NCBI RefSeq assembly: GCF_040253635.1
Contig: NZ_JBEJGX010000003.1
Coordinates: 5,419,501 to 5,483,500, forward strand
Length of the DNA: 64,000 nucleotides
Direction of reading: 5' to 3'
Source: Streptomyces sp. Edi2
GTDB lineage: Bacteria > Actinomycetota > Actinomycetes > Streptomycetales > Streptomycetaceae
This document shows positions 35,091 through 43,700 of this stretch, one piece after another. The translations under genes were made by a program, and so were the position numbers. A model generated the notes under the pieces. It saw only the letters and a program-made list of their open reading frames with translations, ran no database searches and was not told where the DNA came from. The first letter of the stretch is position 1. Each line of letters begins with the position of its first letter.

Positions 35091-36353
35091 GTGGGGATCG
35101 AGAGCGATCAGCTCGTCTATGACTATCTGAGCCGGGTGGGCGACCTGGCCCAGCAGCGGGGACTGCCCTCCGCCACGCGGATGCGGCTGGTCACCGGGCT
35201 CCGGGCCGAGATAGACGGACAGCAAGCCGATTCGGTATCCGGTGTGAAGAGGGTGCTGGCGCGGCTGGGGACGCCGGAGGCGGTGGTCGCGGCCGCGGGG
35301 AGCACGGACGACCGGGTGCCGGGCGCGTCCTGGGGTGGATCCGAGCAGGGGCGCGGGCCGGAGCCGAGGCGCGCGCCGGAGCCGCGGCAGGGACCGGAGG
35401 CCGGGAGTGCCCCGGGAGCCGGTCCTTCCGTGCCGCTCGGCCCGGTGCCGTCTGCAGACCCGTCGCAGCCCGCCGGGCCCCCGCGCCCGTGGAGCGCGGC
35501 ACGCGAAAAGCTCACCGGCCTGGCCTGGCGCGGCGGGCTGACGGGCAAGCCGCCCGCGAACGGCAAGGACGCCCCGCACGGCAAGGACGGTCCGTACGGC
35601 GCGGTGCCCGCCCCGCGCGACGGCGGGCCGGAGACCGCGCCGTCCGTCGGCCTGCCGCCGCATCTGGCCGGCGCGGACGAGCTGGGCGACGACGGTGACG
35701 CGCCCGACTGGTGGCGGGTGGAGCCGGCGCCGTTCGGGCCGGGCGAGACCGTTCCGGGGTTCGTCGGCGGGATCGAGATCCCGGAGATATGGGACCGGCC
35801 GGAGAGCGACCCGGTGTCCCCGGTGTCGATGAAGAAGGACGGGGCCGGGGGCGCCGGGGCGCAGGGCACGGACGTGGACGCGGACGGCGCGGCGCCGGGG
35901 GAGCGCCCGCTGCGGCGGATGGTCCGGCGGGTGCTCGGCCGGCGGCGCGTCACCCGGCCCGGTGCGGTGCCCGCGGCCGAGGCCGGGGAAGACGCCGTGG
36001 TGGTGCCGGCGCGGGCGCCGCTCAGCCCGGTGCTGACGCTGGCCGTGCTGCTGCTGGTGGCCGGTGCGGCGCTGGGGTCGTGGCTCGCGCTGGCGGGCGG
36101 CTGGGGGCTCGCCTACGTATCGCGGCGGCTGAGCCGGGCCGAGGCCAAGTTCGCGGCGCTCGGCGTGCCGGGGACCGTCGTCGGCGGGCTGGTGGTGTGG
36201 CTGTGGGGCCGGTTCGACGGGCGCTGGGGCGAGCCGATCGCGCAGGGGCGGCTGGGGCAGGAAATGCTCGACGGGCTGCCGGGAGTGCTCCGGGTGGCGG
36301 CGGTCGCCTCGGCCCTGTTCCTGGTGTGGCGGATGCGGCGGGCGCCGCGCTGA
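35091..36353 (+). CDS. Membrane protein with N-terminal HAAS-like domain
   Basis: A 420-aa protein. Residues about 1-70 are a helical bundle resembling HAAS/DUF1700 domains (LVYDYLSRVGDLAQQRGLPS, GLRAEI, VKRVLARLGTPEAVVAAA), which often pair with PadR regulators. A long Pro/Gly-rich disordered region (75-285) follows, including a WWRVEPAPFGPGETVPGFVGG patch. Four hydrophobic segments lie in 305-415 (LTLAVLLLVAGAALGSWLAL, WGLAYVSRRLSRAE, VVGGLVVWLWGRF, VAAVASALFLVWRM). GTG 35091 follows AGGGG. Function unknown. Confidence 0.75.
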   Translation: MGIESDQLVYDYLSRVGDLAQQRGLPSATRMRLVTGLRAEIDGQQADSVSGVKRVLARLGTPEAVVAAAGSTDDRVPGASWGGSEQGRGPEPRRAPEPRQGPEAGSAPGAGPSVPLGPVPSADPSQPAGPPRPWSAAREKLTGLAWRGGLTGKPPANGKDAPHGKDGPYGAVPAPRDGGPETAPSVGLPPHLAGADELGDDGDAPDWWRVEPAPFGPGETVPGFVGGIEIPEIWDRPESDPVSPVSMKKDGAGGAGAQGTDVDADGAAPGERPLRRMVRRVLGRRRVTRPGAVPAAEAGEDAVVVPARAPLSPVLTLAVLLLVAGAALGSWLALAGGWGLAYVSRRLSRAEAKFAALGVPGTVVGGLVVWLWGRFDGRWGEPIAQGRLGQEMLDGLPGVLRVAAVASALFLVWRMRRAPR

Positions 36354-36379
36354 GGGGCAGGGCCACTGGGGCCTGCCCC
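36354..36379 (+). terminator. Hairpin terminator after the HAAS-like membrane gene
   Basis: GGGGCAGG (36354-36361) pairs with CCTGCCCC (36372-36379). The 10-base loop begins right after the stop codon. Confidence 0.65.
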
Positions 36380-36543
36380 TCCGGCTGGGGGCCCGCCCCT
36401 CCGGCCGCCACGAGCCCGGGCCCTCGCCCCCGGCCCGAGCGAGCCAGAGGCATCGCCCCCCCCGCCGGGACGCTCAGGACCTCGCCCCCCCACCCGGTAC
36501 GCCCCAGGGGCCTCCCTCCGGCCGGGCCGCGCCCGCAGGCACA

Positions 36544-37200
36544 ATGGCAGGCATGGCTGCGCACTCGCTGACGGTCGGCTTTGACCTCGATATGACGCTG
36601 ATCGACTCCCGCCCGGGCATCAAGGCCGCGTACCAGGAGCTCGCGGCCAGGACCGGCACCGTGATCGACGCCGACCTCGCGGTGAGCCGACTGGGGCCCC
36701 CGCTGGAGGACGAGATCCGCCAGTGGTTCCCCGCGGAGCGGGTGGCGGAGATCGCCGAGCTCTACCGCGCGCTGTACCCGGAGTACGCGATCGCCGCGTC
36801 GCCCGCCCTGCCCGGCGCCCGGGAGGCCATCGACGCGGTGCACGCGGCGGGCGGCCGGGCGATCGTGGTGACGGCGAAGTACGAGCTCAACGCCAAGCTC
36901 CACCTGGAACACCTCGGCCTCGACGTCGACGCCCTGTTCGGTTCCCTGTGGGCCGAGCGCAAGGCCGAGGCGCTGCGCACGCACCATGCGCCGGTGTACG
37001 TCGGCGATCACACCGGCGACGTCGTGGGGGCGCACACCGCGGGCGCGCTGTCCGTCGCGGTCGCCACCGGCCCGTGCGACGCCACGGAGTTGCGCAACGC
37101 CGGTGCCGAGGTGGTGCTCGCGGACCTGACGGAGTTTCCGTCCTGGCTGGCGCGCTATGTGGCCGAGGGCGCGGACGGCGGCGACTGCGCCGCCACCTGA
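36544..37200 (+). CDS. HAD family phosphatase
   Basis: A 218-aa haloacid-dehalogenase-like hydrolase. Motif I is VGFDLDMTLIDS with nucleophile and acid Asp, then IKAAYQELAART cap helices, motif II IVVTAK and motif IV VYVGDHTGDVVGA. Subfamily resembles phosphoglycolate phosphatase/Cof-like enzymes; substrate unknown. ATG 36544 follows AGG and ATG 36553 is an alternative. The 3' end overlaps a convergent small membrane gene by 46 bp. Confidence 0.88.
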   Translation: MAGMAAHSLTVGFDLDMTLIDSRPGIKAAYQELAARTGTVIDADLAVSRLGPPLEDEIRQWFPAERVAEIAELYRALYPEYAIAASPALPGAREAIDAVHAAGGRAIVVTAKYELNAKLHLEHLGLDVDALFGSLWAERKAEALRTHHAPVYVGDHTGDVVGAHTAGALSVAVATGPCDATELRNAGAEVVLADLTEFPSWLARYVAEGADGGDCAAT

Positions 37201-37415
37201 CGGCGCTGAGCCGTGGCGGAACGGATCACTCCGGCTGCCGCGACGAGGAAACCGAGCCCCATCAGCATGCACAGCCAGTAGAAGACGGACGGCAGCGTTG
37301 CGGTCCCGAGGAACAGTGGCGCCACCGTGGCGAGAGTGGCCACTGCGCCAACTAGGAACATGATCGCGCCGATTCGGACCAGCAGATCCCCGGCCTGGGG
37401 AGTTTCGTCAGACAC
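37155..37415 (-). CDS. Small two-helix membrane protein
   Basis: An 86-aa protein: VSDETPQAGDLLVRIGAIMF, then LVGAVATLATVAPLFL (TM1) and FYWLCMLMGLGFLVAAAGVI (TM2). The tail is Arg/Gln/Ser-rich. GTG 37415 was chosen because the longer frame upstream has low-complexity, non-membrane content. It overlaps the 3' end of the HAD gene on the opposite strand by 46 bp. A typical conserved Streptomyces integral membrane protein of unknown function. Confidence 0.72.
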   Translation of the reverse strand: MSDETPQAGDLLVRIGAIMFLVGAVATLATVAPLFLGTATLPSVFYWLCMLMGLGFLVAAAGVIRSATAQRRQVAAQSPPSAPSAT

Positions 37416-37541
37416 CTGACCAGGGTAAGTCCGGGCGAGAAGCACCGAGGATCCACCCGGCGGCGTCTTGTCACCGGCCTTGGGACCATTAGCCTGGGTG
37501 ATGGCGGGTCCTGCGGCCCGCTGCACTGCTTTCCAGCCCCT

Positions 37542-37578
37542 CCCCACTCTCGTGCTCCGCTCGAGCGGGGAGACACCC
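37542..37578. repeat. Dispersed hairpin repeat upstream of csp2
   Basis: CCCC, ACTCTCGTGCTCCGCTCGAGC, GGGGAGACACCC in the divergent region 37416-37653. Similar in layout to 7504-7541. Both are near stress-protein leaders, which may be coincidence. Confidence 0.5.
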
Positions 37579-37653
37579 ACCCCGCAGTCTCCGCAGTAGA
37601 CCCGGCCCAGTTATTTCCGTTTTTTTCCAACGAGTACGAGGACGAGGACAGAC

Positions 37654-38037
37654 GTGCCTACCGGCAAGGTCAAGTGGTTCAACAGCGAGAAGGGCTTCGG
37701 CTTTCTCTCCCGCGATGACGGCGGTGACGTCTTCGTGCACTCGTCGGTGCTGCCCGACGGCGTAGCCGCACTCAAGCCTGGCCAGCGCGTCGAATTCGGC
37801 GTCGTCGCGGGCCAGCGCGGCGACCAGGCGCTGACCGTGACGCTCCTCGACCCCGCACCCTCGGTGGCCGCGGCGCAGCGCCGCAAGCCCGATGAACTCG
37901 CCTCGATCGTCCAGGACCTGACCACGCTGCTGGAGAACGTCACCCAGCAACTGGAGCGCGGCCGGTACCCGGACAAGGTGCACGGCGCGAAGATCGCCGG
38001 CATGCTGCGCGCCGTCGCCGACCAACTGGACGTCTGA
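37654..38037 (+). CDS. Cold-shock-domain protein with a C-terminal helical extension
   Basis: A 127-aa protein. Residues 1-67 are a cold-shock domain with KVKWFNSEKGFGFLSRDDG (RNP1) and DVFVHSSVLPDG (RNP2). Residues 75-127 are a helical extension (ELASIVQDLTTLLENVTQQL, KIAGMLRAVADQLDV) with a leucine-rich pattern suggesting self-association. That makes it almost twice CspA length. GTG 37654 follows GAGGAC. The leader is T-rich. An RNA-binding role is likely. Confidence 0.93.
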   Translation: MPTGKVKWFNSEKGFGFLSRDDGGDVFVHSSVLPDGVAALKPGQRVEFGVVAGQRGDQALTVTLLDPAPSVAAAQRRKPDELASIVQDLTTLLENVTQQLERGRYPDKVHGAKIAGMLRAVADQLDV

Positions 38038-38079
38038 GCACGCCTGCCCGCGGGCGGCCGCACCGGCCGTCACACGCAG

Positions 38080-38143
38080 CACACCTCACGCACAGCACAC
38101 CTCACGCACAGCACACCTCACGCACAGCGCACTTCACGCACGG
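38080..38143. repeat. 16-bp tandem repeat CACACCTCACGCACAG
   Basis: Three perfect 16-bp units (38080-38127) and one diverged unit (38128-38143) in the convergent gap between csp2 and mqnD. Confidence 0.95.
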
Positions 38144-38181
38144 CACACGTCAGACGCGGCGCACCGCACCCGCTGCCTGCC

Positions 38182-39033
38182 TCACACGAAGTGCAACGCA
38201 TCGCGGCCGAGGGGCGGAACCAGCCCCTCGGCCGCGGCGCGGGTGAGCAGTCCGCGCACCGCGGCATAGCCGTCCTCGCCGAGGTCGGCGGTGAATTCGT
38301 TGACGTACAGCCCGATGTGCTGGTCGGCGACCTTCGGATCCATCTCCTGGGCGTGCTCCAGGACGTATGGCCGGGAGGCCTCGGGGTCGTCCCAGGCCAT
38401 CAGCACGGAGCTGCGGACCGCCGCCGCGAGCTCGCGCAACGCCTGCTCGCCCAGCGACCGCTTGGCGATGATCGCGCCGAGCGGGATCGGCAGCCCGGTG
38501 GTGAGCTCCCAGTGCTCGCCCATGTCGGCGAGCCGGACCAGGCCGTAGTTCTGGTACGTGAAGCGCGCCTCGTGAATGACCAGACCTGCGTCGACCTTGC
38601 CGTCGCGCACGGCCGGCATGATCTCGTGGAACGGCAGCACCACGATCTCCCCGACCCCGCCCGGCACCTCGGCCGCCGCCCACAGCCGGAACAGCAGATA
38701 CGCGGTGGAGCGCTCACTGGGCACCGCGACCGTCTTGCCCGCCAGATCCGCGGCAGGCCCCTGCTCCCTGGTCAGTACCAGCGGCCCGCAGCCGCGCCCC
38801 AGCGCCCCGCCGCAGGGCAGCAGCGCATAGTCGTCGAGCACCCACGGCAGCACCGCGTACGACACCTTCAGCACGTCGAACTCACCGCGCTCGGCCATGC
38901 CGTTGGTGAGGTCGATATCGGCGAAGGTGACCGCCAGCTCCGGCGCGTCCGGCACCCGGCCGTGCGCCAGCGCGTCGAAGACGAAGGTGTCGTTCGGGCA
39001 CGGCGAGTACGCGATGTTCAGTGGCCGGGTCAC
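38182..39033 (-). CDS. mqnD: 1,4-dihydroxy-6-naphthoate synthase (futalosine pathway)
   Basis: A 283-aa enzyme that converts cyclic de-hypoxanthine futalosine to 1,4-dihydroxy-6-naphthoate for menaquinone. The fold is periplasmic-binding-like: LNIAYSPCPNDTFVFDALAH, VLKVSYAVLPWVLDDYALLP, GPLVLTREQG, VPSERSTAYLLFRLW, VIHEARFTYQNYGL. The catalytic His of the family is probably the one in VIHEARF. It starts 10 bp after mqnB, an operon. Mapping to SCO4326 is from memory. Confidence 0.96.
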   Translation of the reverse strand: MTRPLNIAYSPCPNDTFVFDALAHGRVPDAPELAVTFADIDLTNGMAERGEFDVLKVSYAVLPWVLDDYALLPCGGALGRGCGPLVLTREQGPAADLAGKTVAVPSERSTAYLLFRLWAAAEVPGGVGEIVVLPFHEIMPAVRDGKVDAGLVIHEARFTYQNYGLVRLADMGEHWELTTGLPIPLGAIIAKRSLGEQALRELAAAVRSSVLMAWDDPEASRPYVLEHAQEMDPKVADQHIGLYVNEFTADLGEDGYAAVRGLLTRAAAEGLVPPLGRDALHFV

Positions 39034-39043
39034 GGGGCCCTCC

Positions 39044-39811
39044 TCAGGGATGGTGGGGATCCGGAGCAGGCGCCGGAGCCGGTCCGGTGGCGGCCGTCAG
39101 GGCTCCGGGAAGCGTGCGGAAAGCACCGGTCAGGGCGGTGAGCGCGGGGCCGATGCGCCAGGCGGCGCGGTCGCGCGGGCCGACGGCGTTGGAGACCGTA
39201 CGGATCTCCAGCACCGGCACCCCGTGTGCGGCGGCCGCCTCGGCGACCCCGAAGCCCTCCATCGCCTCGGCCAGCACCCCGGGGTGACGCTCCGCCAGCT
39301 CGGCGGCGCGGGCCGCGCTGCCGGTGACCGTGGAGACGGTCACGATGGTGCCGGATGCCGCACCGGCCGCCGCGGCGACGGCCTTGACCAGCGCCGGGTC
39401 GGGGCGGTGCGCCACCGTCCCGAAGCCGAGGTCGGTGACCGGGGTGAAGCCGTCGGGGGTCTCGGCGCCCAGGTCGGCCGCGACGATCGCGTCCGCGACC
39501 ACCACGGAGCCCAGGGCCGCGCCGGACGCGGCGAAGCCGCCGCCGATACCGGCCGAGACGACCAGGTCGTACGGCATGGTGGCGAGCGCGGCGGCGGTCA
39601 GCGCGGTGGCCGTACCGGCGGCCGCGGCGGCCGGGCCGACACCGGCGGCCAGCACATCGAGCGCCACAGGGGAACCCGCCGCTGCATCCGGCGGACCCGC
39701 CGCGCGCCGCAGCGCGTACCCGCCGGGCAGCGCCGTCTCGTCGCAGGGCCCAGCCGCGGCAGCCACCGCATCGCGTTCGGCGGCCACCGCCGTGACGACC
39801 AGGACCCGCAT
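39044..39811 (-). CDS. mqnB: Futalosine hydrolase
   Basis: A 255-aa nucleoside phosphorylase-like hydrolase releasing hypoxanthine from futalosine (6-amino-6-deoxyfutalosine in some species). MRVLVVTAVAAERDAVAAAA, then LDVLAAGVGPAAAAAGTATAL, LVVSAGIGGGFAASGAALGS and VLAEAMEGFGVAEAAAAHG (catalytic Glu in AMEG). The last VSNAVGPRDRAAWRIGPAL is also typical. ATG 39811 begins MRVLVVTA. It is upstream of mqnD. Confidence 0.93.
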   Translation of the reverse strand: MRVLVVTAVAAERDAVAAAAGPCDETALPGGYALRRAAGPPDAAAGSPVALDVLAAGVGPAAAAAGTATALTAAALATMPYDLVVSAGIGGGFAASGAALGSVVVADAIVAADLGAETPDGFTPVTDLGFGTVAHRPDPALVKAVAAAAGAASGTIVTVSTVTGSAARAAELAERHPGVLAEAMEGFGVAEAAAAHGVPVLEIRTVSNAVGPRDRAAWRIGPALTALTGAFRTLPGALTAATGPAPAPAPDPHHP

Positions 39812-39828
39812 CGAACGGCCCTCCCGCC

Positions 39829-40335
39829 CTAGTCCTTCTGCTTCAGGGTGAAGTGCCACAGGGTCTTGGGGCCCTCGCTGCTGCCGCCGAGCTCCGCGAC
39901 CTGGAGGGTGACGTCCTTGCTGTAGGAGGTCTGGCCGGTCTGCGGGTTCTGCTGCATGAAGAGGGTGTCCGCGTCGAAGCTGCGGTACGTCTGCTTGCTG
40001 GGCGCGCGCATGACGGGGCCGGCGCCGATGACGATCCAGCCGGACTTGGCGACCTCCGGGTCGACGCCGACGCGCACCTTCTCACCGGGGTGGACGGTGA
40101 TCGTCTTGCCACCCTTCTTGGTGATGCAGGCAGCAACGGCCTTCTTGGAGAGAACCTTGCCCCCACCGTCGCAGCCGGGGGTGGCCTCGGCCTGCACCGT
40201 CGTCGAACCGACGGTCACGGTCGCGAGCGACGTCGGCTTCTCGCAGGCGGAGAGGGTGAGGAGACCCAGGGACACGGCACCGATGGCGGCAGCGGCACGG
40301 CGGCCCTTGCCCCAGGAGATCAACGCAGCGGTCAT
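39829..40335 (-). CDS. Lipoprotein, DUF2771-like
   Basis: A 168-aa lipoprotein: basic N-terminus, hydrophobic AAAAIGAVSLGLLTL, then the lipobox LSAC with Cys at about residue 31. The mature part is a compact beta domain with two further Cys (PGCDGG...VAACIT). The ending is KTLWHFTLKQKD. I assign it tentatively to DUF2771, an actinobacterial extracytoplasmic family. It lies upstream of mqnB on the same strand with a 17-bp gap, so it may be co-transcribed. Confidence 0.8.
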   Translation of the reverse strand: MTAALISWGKGRRAAAAIGAVSLGLLTLSACEKPTSLATVTVGSTTVQAEATPGCDGGGKVLSKKAVAACITKKGGKTITVHPGEKVRVGVDPEVAKSGWIVIGAGPVMRAPSKQTYRSFDADTLFMQQNPQTGQTSYSKDVTLQVAELGGSSEGPKTLWHFTLKQKD

Positions 40336-40405
40336 ACGGGCAGGCTATCTGGCGCCCCAGCTCACGCCACGCCCGGGTACGGCGTGCCGCATCGCCCGTC
40401 GGATG

Positions 40406-41860
40406 TCAGGCCACCCGGGGGGCCGGCGTACCGCCCCGCCGGGCCGCGCTCAGCAGTCCGCGTACGGCCAGCAGCACGCCCAGCGCCACCAGCCCCGCGG
40501 CCACCGCCATCCCCAGCGTGCCGATCAGCGGCAGCGAGATCCCGATCGCGCCGCCCACCACCCAGGACATCTGCAGCGCCGTCTCGGACCGGGCGAACGC
40601 GGAGGTGCGCACCCCCTCCGGCACATCGCGCTGGATCATCGCGTCCAGCGACAGCTTCGCCAGCGCCTGGCACAACCCCGCGACGGCCGCCGCGGCAGGG
40701 ACCACGACCACCGCCAGCACCGGGTAGAACAGCGCGGCGAGCACCGTCGCGCACAGCGCCAGCCCCAGCATCGCCGCGACGATCGGCTCGGGACCGCGGG
40801 CCTTGAGCCAGGCGCCGACCGCCGTCCCCAGTGCGTTTCCGGCACCGGCCGCCACCACCACCAGCCCCAGCGAGGCCGCCGCGCCCAGCCCGCCCAGCGG
40901 ATGCTCGCGCAGCATGAAGGCCAGGAAGAACGTCAGGAAGCCGGAGAGCGCCCGCAGCGCGGCATTGGCCTGCAGGCCGTGCAGGACCGACGGGCCGACC
41001 GTACGCAGCCCCGGCTTCCGCTTCCCGTCGCCCGCCGCCCGCGCCGACGCCTCCCGGGACGCCAGCCGGGCCCGGCCCTCGCCCTTCGCCGAGTCGACCT
41101 TGGGCGGCAGGGAGAACGACAGGACCGTCCCCGCGGCGAATACGGCACATGCCCCGTACAGCGGCCAGCCCGGCCCGAGCAGTTGCAGCCCGGCCCCCGT
41201 CGGCGCCGCCACCCCGGTCGCCAGCAGCCCCGCCAGCGTCACCCGCGAATTGGCCTTGACCAGCGAGATCCGCGGGGGCAGCAGCCGCGGCACCACCGCG
41301 CTGCGGACCACGCCGTACGCCTTCGACGCCACCAGCACCCCCAGCGCCGCCGGATACAGCTGTAGCCCGCCGGTCGCCACCGCGCCCGACATCGTCAGCG
41401 CCAGCAGCGCCCGCGCCAGCATCGCACCCGCCATCGCCGCCCTGCGGCCGTGCGGCACCCGGTCCAGCAGGGGCCCGATCACCGGCGCGAGCAGGGCGAA
41501 CGGGGCCATCGTCACGGCCAGATACAGCGCCACCCGGCCCCGCGCCTGGTCCGTCGGCACCGCGAAGAACACCGTCGAGGCCAGCGCGATAGTGATCATC
41601 ACGTCGCCCGCGGAGTTCACCGCGTGCAGTTCGATCAGCTTGCCCAGACCCGATTCGCCCGCGCCGTGCGCATGCGTGGCGCGCCGCAGCCCCCGCGCCG
41701 CGCCGGTGACGGGTCGGCGCAGCGCGCGCCCCAGCACCCGGCCCGCCCGGCGGGCCCGTCCGGCCCCGTACCCGCCCCGGGACGAGGCGCGCGACACCTG
41801 TGACGACTTCCCTGAGGTCCTGGACACCCTCGACACCTTCGACGCCCTTGCGGCAGCCAC
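40406..41860 (-). CDS. MFS transporter, 12 helices
   Basis: An approximately 484-aa permease. Residues 1-75 are a basic Ser/Arg-rich soluble leader, then ELHAVNSAGDVMITIALAST and the loop PLLDRVPHGRRAAMAGAML. IQRDVPEGVRTSAFARSET in the middle of the second half fits the FarA/MFS_3-type lineage. I chose GTG 41860. The in-frame ATG 41908 would add 16 residues and has no clear RBS either, so the start is uncertain. Substrate unknown. Confidence 0.8.
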   Translation of the reverse strand: MAAARASKVSRVSRTSGKSSQVSRASSRGGYGAGRARRAGRVLGRALRRPVTGAARGLRRATHAHGAGESGLGKLIELHAVNSAGDVMITIALASTVFFAVPTDQARGRVALYLAVTMAPFALLAPVIGPLLDRVPHGRRAAMAGAMLARALLALTMSGAVATGGLQLYPAALGVLVASKAYGVVRSAVVPRLLPPRISLVKANSRVTLAGLLATGVAAPTGAGLQLLGPGWPLYGACAVFAAGTVLSFSLPPKVDSAKGEGRARLASREASARAAGDGKRKPGLRTVGPSVLHGLQANAALRALSGFLTFFLAFMLREHPLGGLGAAASLGLVVVAAGAGNALGTAVGAWLKARGPEPIVAAMLGLALCATVLAALFYPVLAVVVVPAAAAVAGLCQALAKLSLDAMIQRDVPEGVRTSAFARSETALQMSWVVGGAIGISLPLIGTLGMAVAAGLVALGVLLAVRGLLSAARRGGTPAPRVA

Positions 41861-42215
41861 CTGGTCATAGTGCCCCAACTCGCCCAGGAGAGGGCACTTT
41901 CTCCGCATTGGCGCGCGAGGCGCAGCGGCCCGTGGCCGCCGGTGCTGACATTTGCCCTCCCACCGAGGGGTCGTACACCGTTGAAGGGGTAGCGTGTGTA
42001 GCGCGCCACCGGCGGTCGTTCTTGGCCGCGTGCCTCCGCGCGATCCCGCAGAATGGGACGCAAGAGGTGCGCTCGACCGAAACGACCGGGCGCGGACGTC
42101 GACGCGGTCCCCTGGTCCGCTCCGCCCGCCCCGGTACCGCCGGTCGTCCGGACAGGACAAGGACAGCTCCGGCTGGCGCACTCGTGAGACGGCGTAGAAG
42201 AGAGAATCGATTCTT
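41861..42215. other. Divergent intergenic region between MFS and DUF3027 genes
   Basis: About 355 bp. It holds the GAAGAGAG ribosome-binding stretch of the DUF3027 gene at the right edge. I see no clear operator or terminator. Confidence 0.4.
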
Positions 42216-43133
42216 GTGAGTGCTGCGATGCGAAGCCGTACCCCTGACCGCCTGTGCGCCGAGGCGGTCGACCTTGCGCGGGAGGCGGCGGAGGAAGCCG
42301 CACTGCCCGGCATGGTGGGCGAGCACATCGATGCGGTGGCCGACGGGGACCGCGTCGTCACCCACCTCTTCGCCTGCAACGAGCCCGGCTACCGCGGCTG
42401 GCGCTGGGCCGTGACGGTCGCCCGGGCCTCCCGCGCCAAGCTCGTCACGCTCGACGAGGCGGTCCTGCTGCCCGGCCCCGACGCGCTGCTCGCACCGGAG
42501 TGGGTGCCGTGGAGCGAGCGGCTGCGCCCCGGCGACATGGGCCCCGGCGACCTGCTGCCCACCGAGGCCGACGACCTGCGCCTGGAGCCCGGTTACACCG
42601 GCGAGGACACCCCGCCGCCGAATTCCCCTCTCGCCGAGGGCATGGCCGCCGAGGTCGCCGATTCCGAGGAAGCGGACGTCGTCCCCGGCTCGCCCGCGAT
42701 CCAGCCCGCCCCCGAGCGCGGCAGCATCGCCGCGGTCGCCGAGGAACTGGGCATGCGCCGCGCCCGGGTGCTCTCCCGCTACGGCCTGCACACTGCCGCC
42801 GACCGCTGGGAAGAGGCCTTCGGAGCCAAGGCCCCGATGGCCCAGGCGGCCCCCGCCACCTGCGTGACCTGCGGCTTCCTCACCCTGCTCCCCGGCTCCC
42901 TGGGCCAGGCCTTCGGCGTCTGCGCCAATGAGTTCTCCCCGGCGGACGGCCGGGTCGTCTCCCTCGCGTACGGGTGCGGGGCGCATTCCGAGGCTGCCGT
43001 GATGCCGAAACCGCCGCGGCCGGCCGCGCCGGTTGTTGATGAGACGGTTGTTGAGCCGTTGTCGCTTCGGCCCGAGCGGGACGGTGGGTCCGTCGAGGAG
43101 ACGGGGCCCGCCGAGGAACTCGGCCACAGCTAG
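42216..43133 (+). CDS. DUF3027 protein
   Basis: A 305-aa actinobacterial DUF3027 protein. The signature DRVVTHLFACNEPGYRGWRW followed by AVTVARASRAKLVTLDEAVLLPG and PEWVPWSERLRPGDMGPGDLLP is complete. A C-terminal CVTCGFLTLLPGSLGQAFGVC region with C..C and YGCGAHSEAAV is a probable Zn-binding ribbon. GTG 42216 follows AGAAGAGAG. Function unknown. The next gene on the strand is the Hsp90-like ATPase, after a 567-bp structured gap. Confidence 0.93.
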   Translation: MSAAMRSRTPDRLCAEAVDLAREAAEEAALPGMVGEHIDAVADGDRVVTHLFACNEPGYRGWRWAVTVARASRAKLVTLDEAVLLPGPDALLAPEWVPWSERLRPGDMGPGDLLPTEADDLRLEPGYTGEDTPPPNSPLAEGMAAEVADSEEADVVPGSPAIQPAPERGSIAAVAEELGMRRARVLSRYGLHTAADRWEEAFGAKAPMAQAAPATCVTCGFLTLLPGSLGQAFGVCANEFSPADGRVVSLAYGCGAHSEAAVMPKPPRPAAPVVDETVVEPLSLRPERDGGSVEETGPAEELGHS

Positions 43134-43264
43134 GGGCTGGGCCCCTGGCCCCACGTTGTTTTCTGCGGCGCCGTGTCGCCTCTTGTCTTTCGCCTCCGGC
43201 GGGGTGGGGTGGTGGTTGGGCGGGGGTCGCTTGCGCTGTGTGGTGGTGCCGGTGGCGGGCCTCC

Positions 43265-43313
43265 GGGGGTGGGTGTGCGGACTGCTTCGCTTTACGTCCG
43301 CACACCCACCCCC
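43265..43313 (+). repeat. Hairpin element, copy 1
   Basis: A perfect 18-bp stem (43265-43282 with 43296-43313) and a 13-nt loop TGCTTCGCTTTAC. The stem contains GGGTGTGCGGAC. It pairs in opposite orientation with 43477-43541. Confidence 0.88.
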
Positions 43314-43476
43314 TCCGGCCCACCACCTCCCGCCCGGAATGGCGACCCCCGCCCGGTGGGGGTGAAGGTTTTTAAAAGCCAGAAGCTCGGCCGCGTCGGG
43401 GTTTAGCTGATGCTTGGGGTCTTTGGTTTTCTCCTGCTCCCCACCGGGGTGGGGCCCACAACGGACGGGAGGGGGC

Positions 43477-43541
43477 GGGGCCGGAGGGGTGGGTGTGTGG
43501 ACGTAAAGCGAAGCAGTCCACACACCCACCCCTCCGGCCCC
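43477..43541 (-). repeat. Hairpin element, copy 2 (inverted)
   Basis: A perfect 26-bp stem (43477-43502 with 43516-43541) around a 13-nt loop that is the exact reverse complement of the copy 1 loop. Read on the minus strand the stem has GGGTGTGTGGAC where copy 1 has GGGTGTGCGGAC. The opposite arm changes accordingly, a compensatory C:G to T:A exchange. Confidence 0.88.
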
Positions 43542-43700
43542 GAACCCGGCACCCACCACAAACCCGGGGCCCCACCCCACACACAACCTTCCGCCGAAGG
43601 CGGGGACCCACCCCGCCGAAGGCGGGACAGGCACGGCGGGGCACCCGCACACGTGGGGCGATACCGTCGGCCCACCGACACACGCTTAGGGAGACGGACA

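Larger units (their letters stand above)
43134..43700. other. Structured gene-free stretch containing an inverted pair of hairpin elements
   Basis: 567 bp between DUF3027 and the Hsp90-like ATPase. It contains the two hairpins listed next, facing each other. Short CGCCTTCGGCGG-type mini-hairpins lie on their outer sides (near 43190 and 43600-43634), and GGTGGGG/CCCCACC palindromes lie inside (near 43365 and 43440-43455). Reading frames through it give low-complexity Thr/Pro/Gly/Val strings only. Confidence 0.75.

Noticed and set aside
38080..38143. 16-bp tandem repeats as a CRISPR or iteron origin
   Set aside because: No spacers, no replication gene; plain tandem repeats in a convergent gap.
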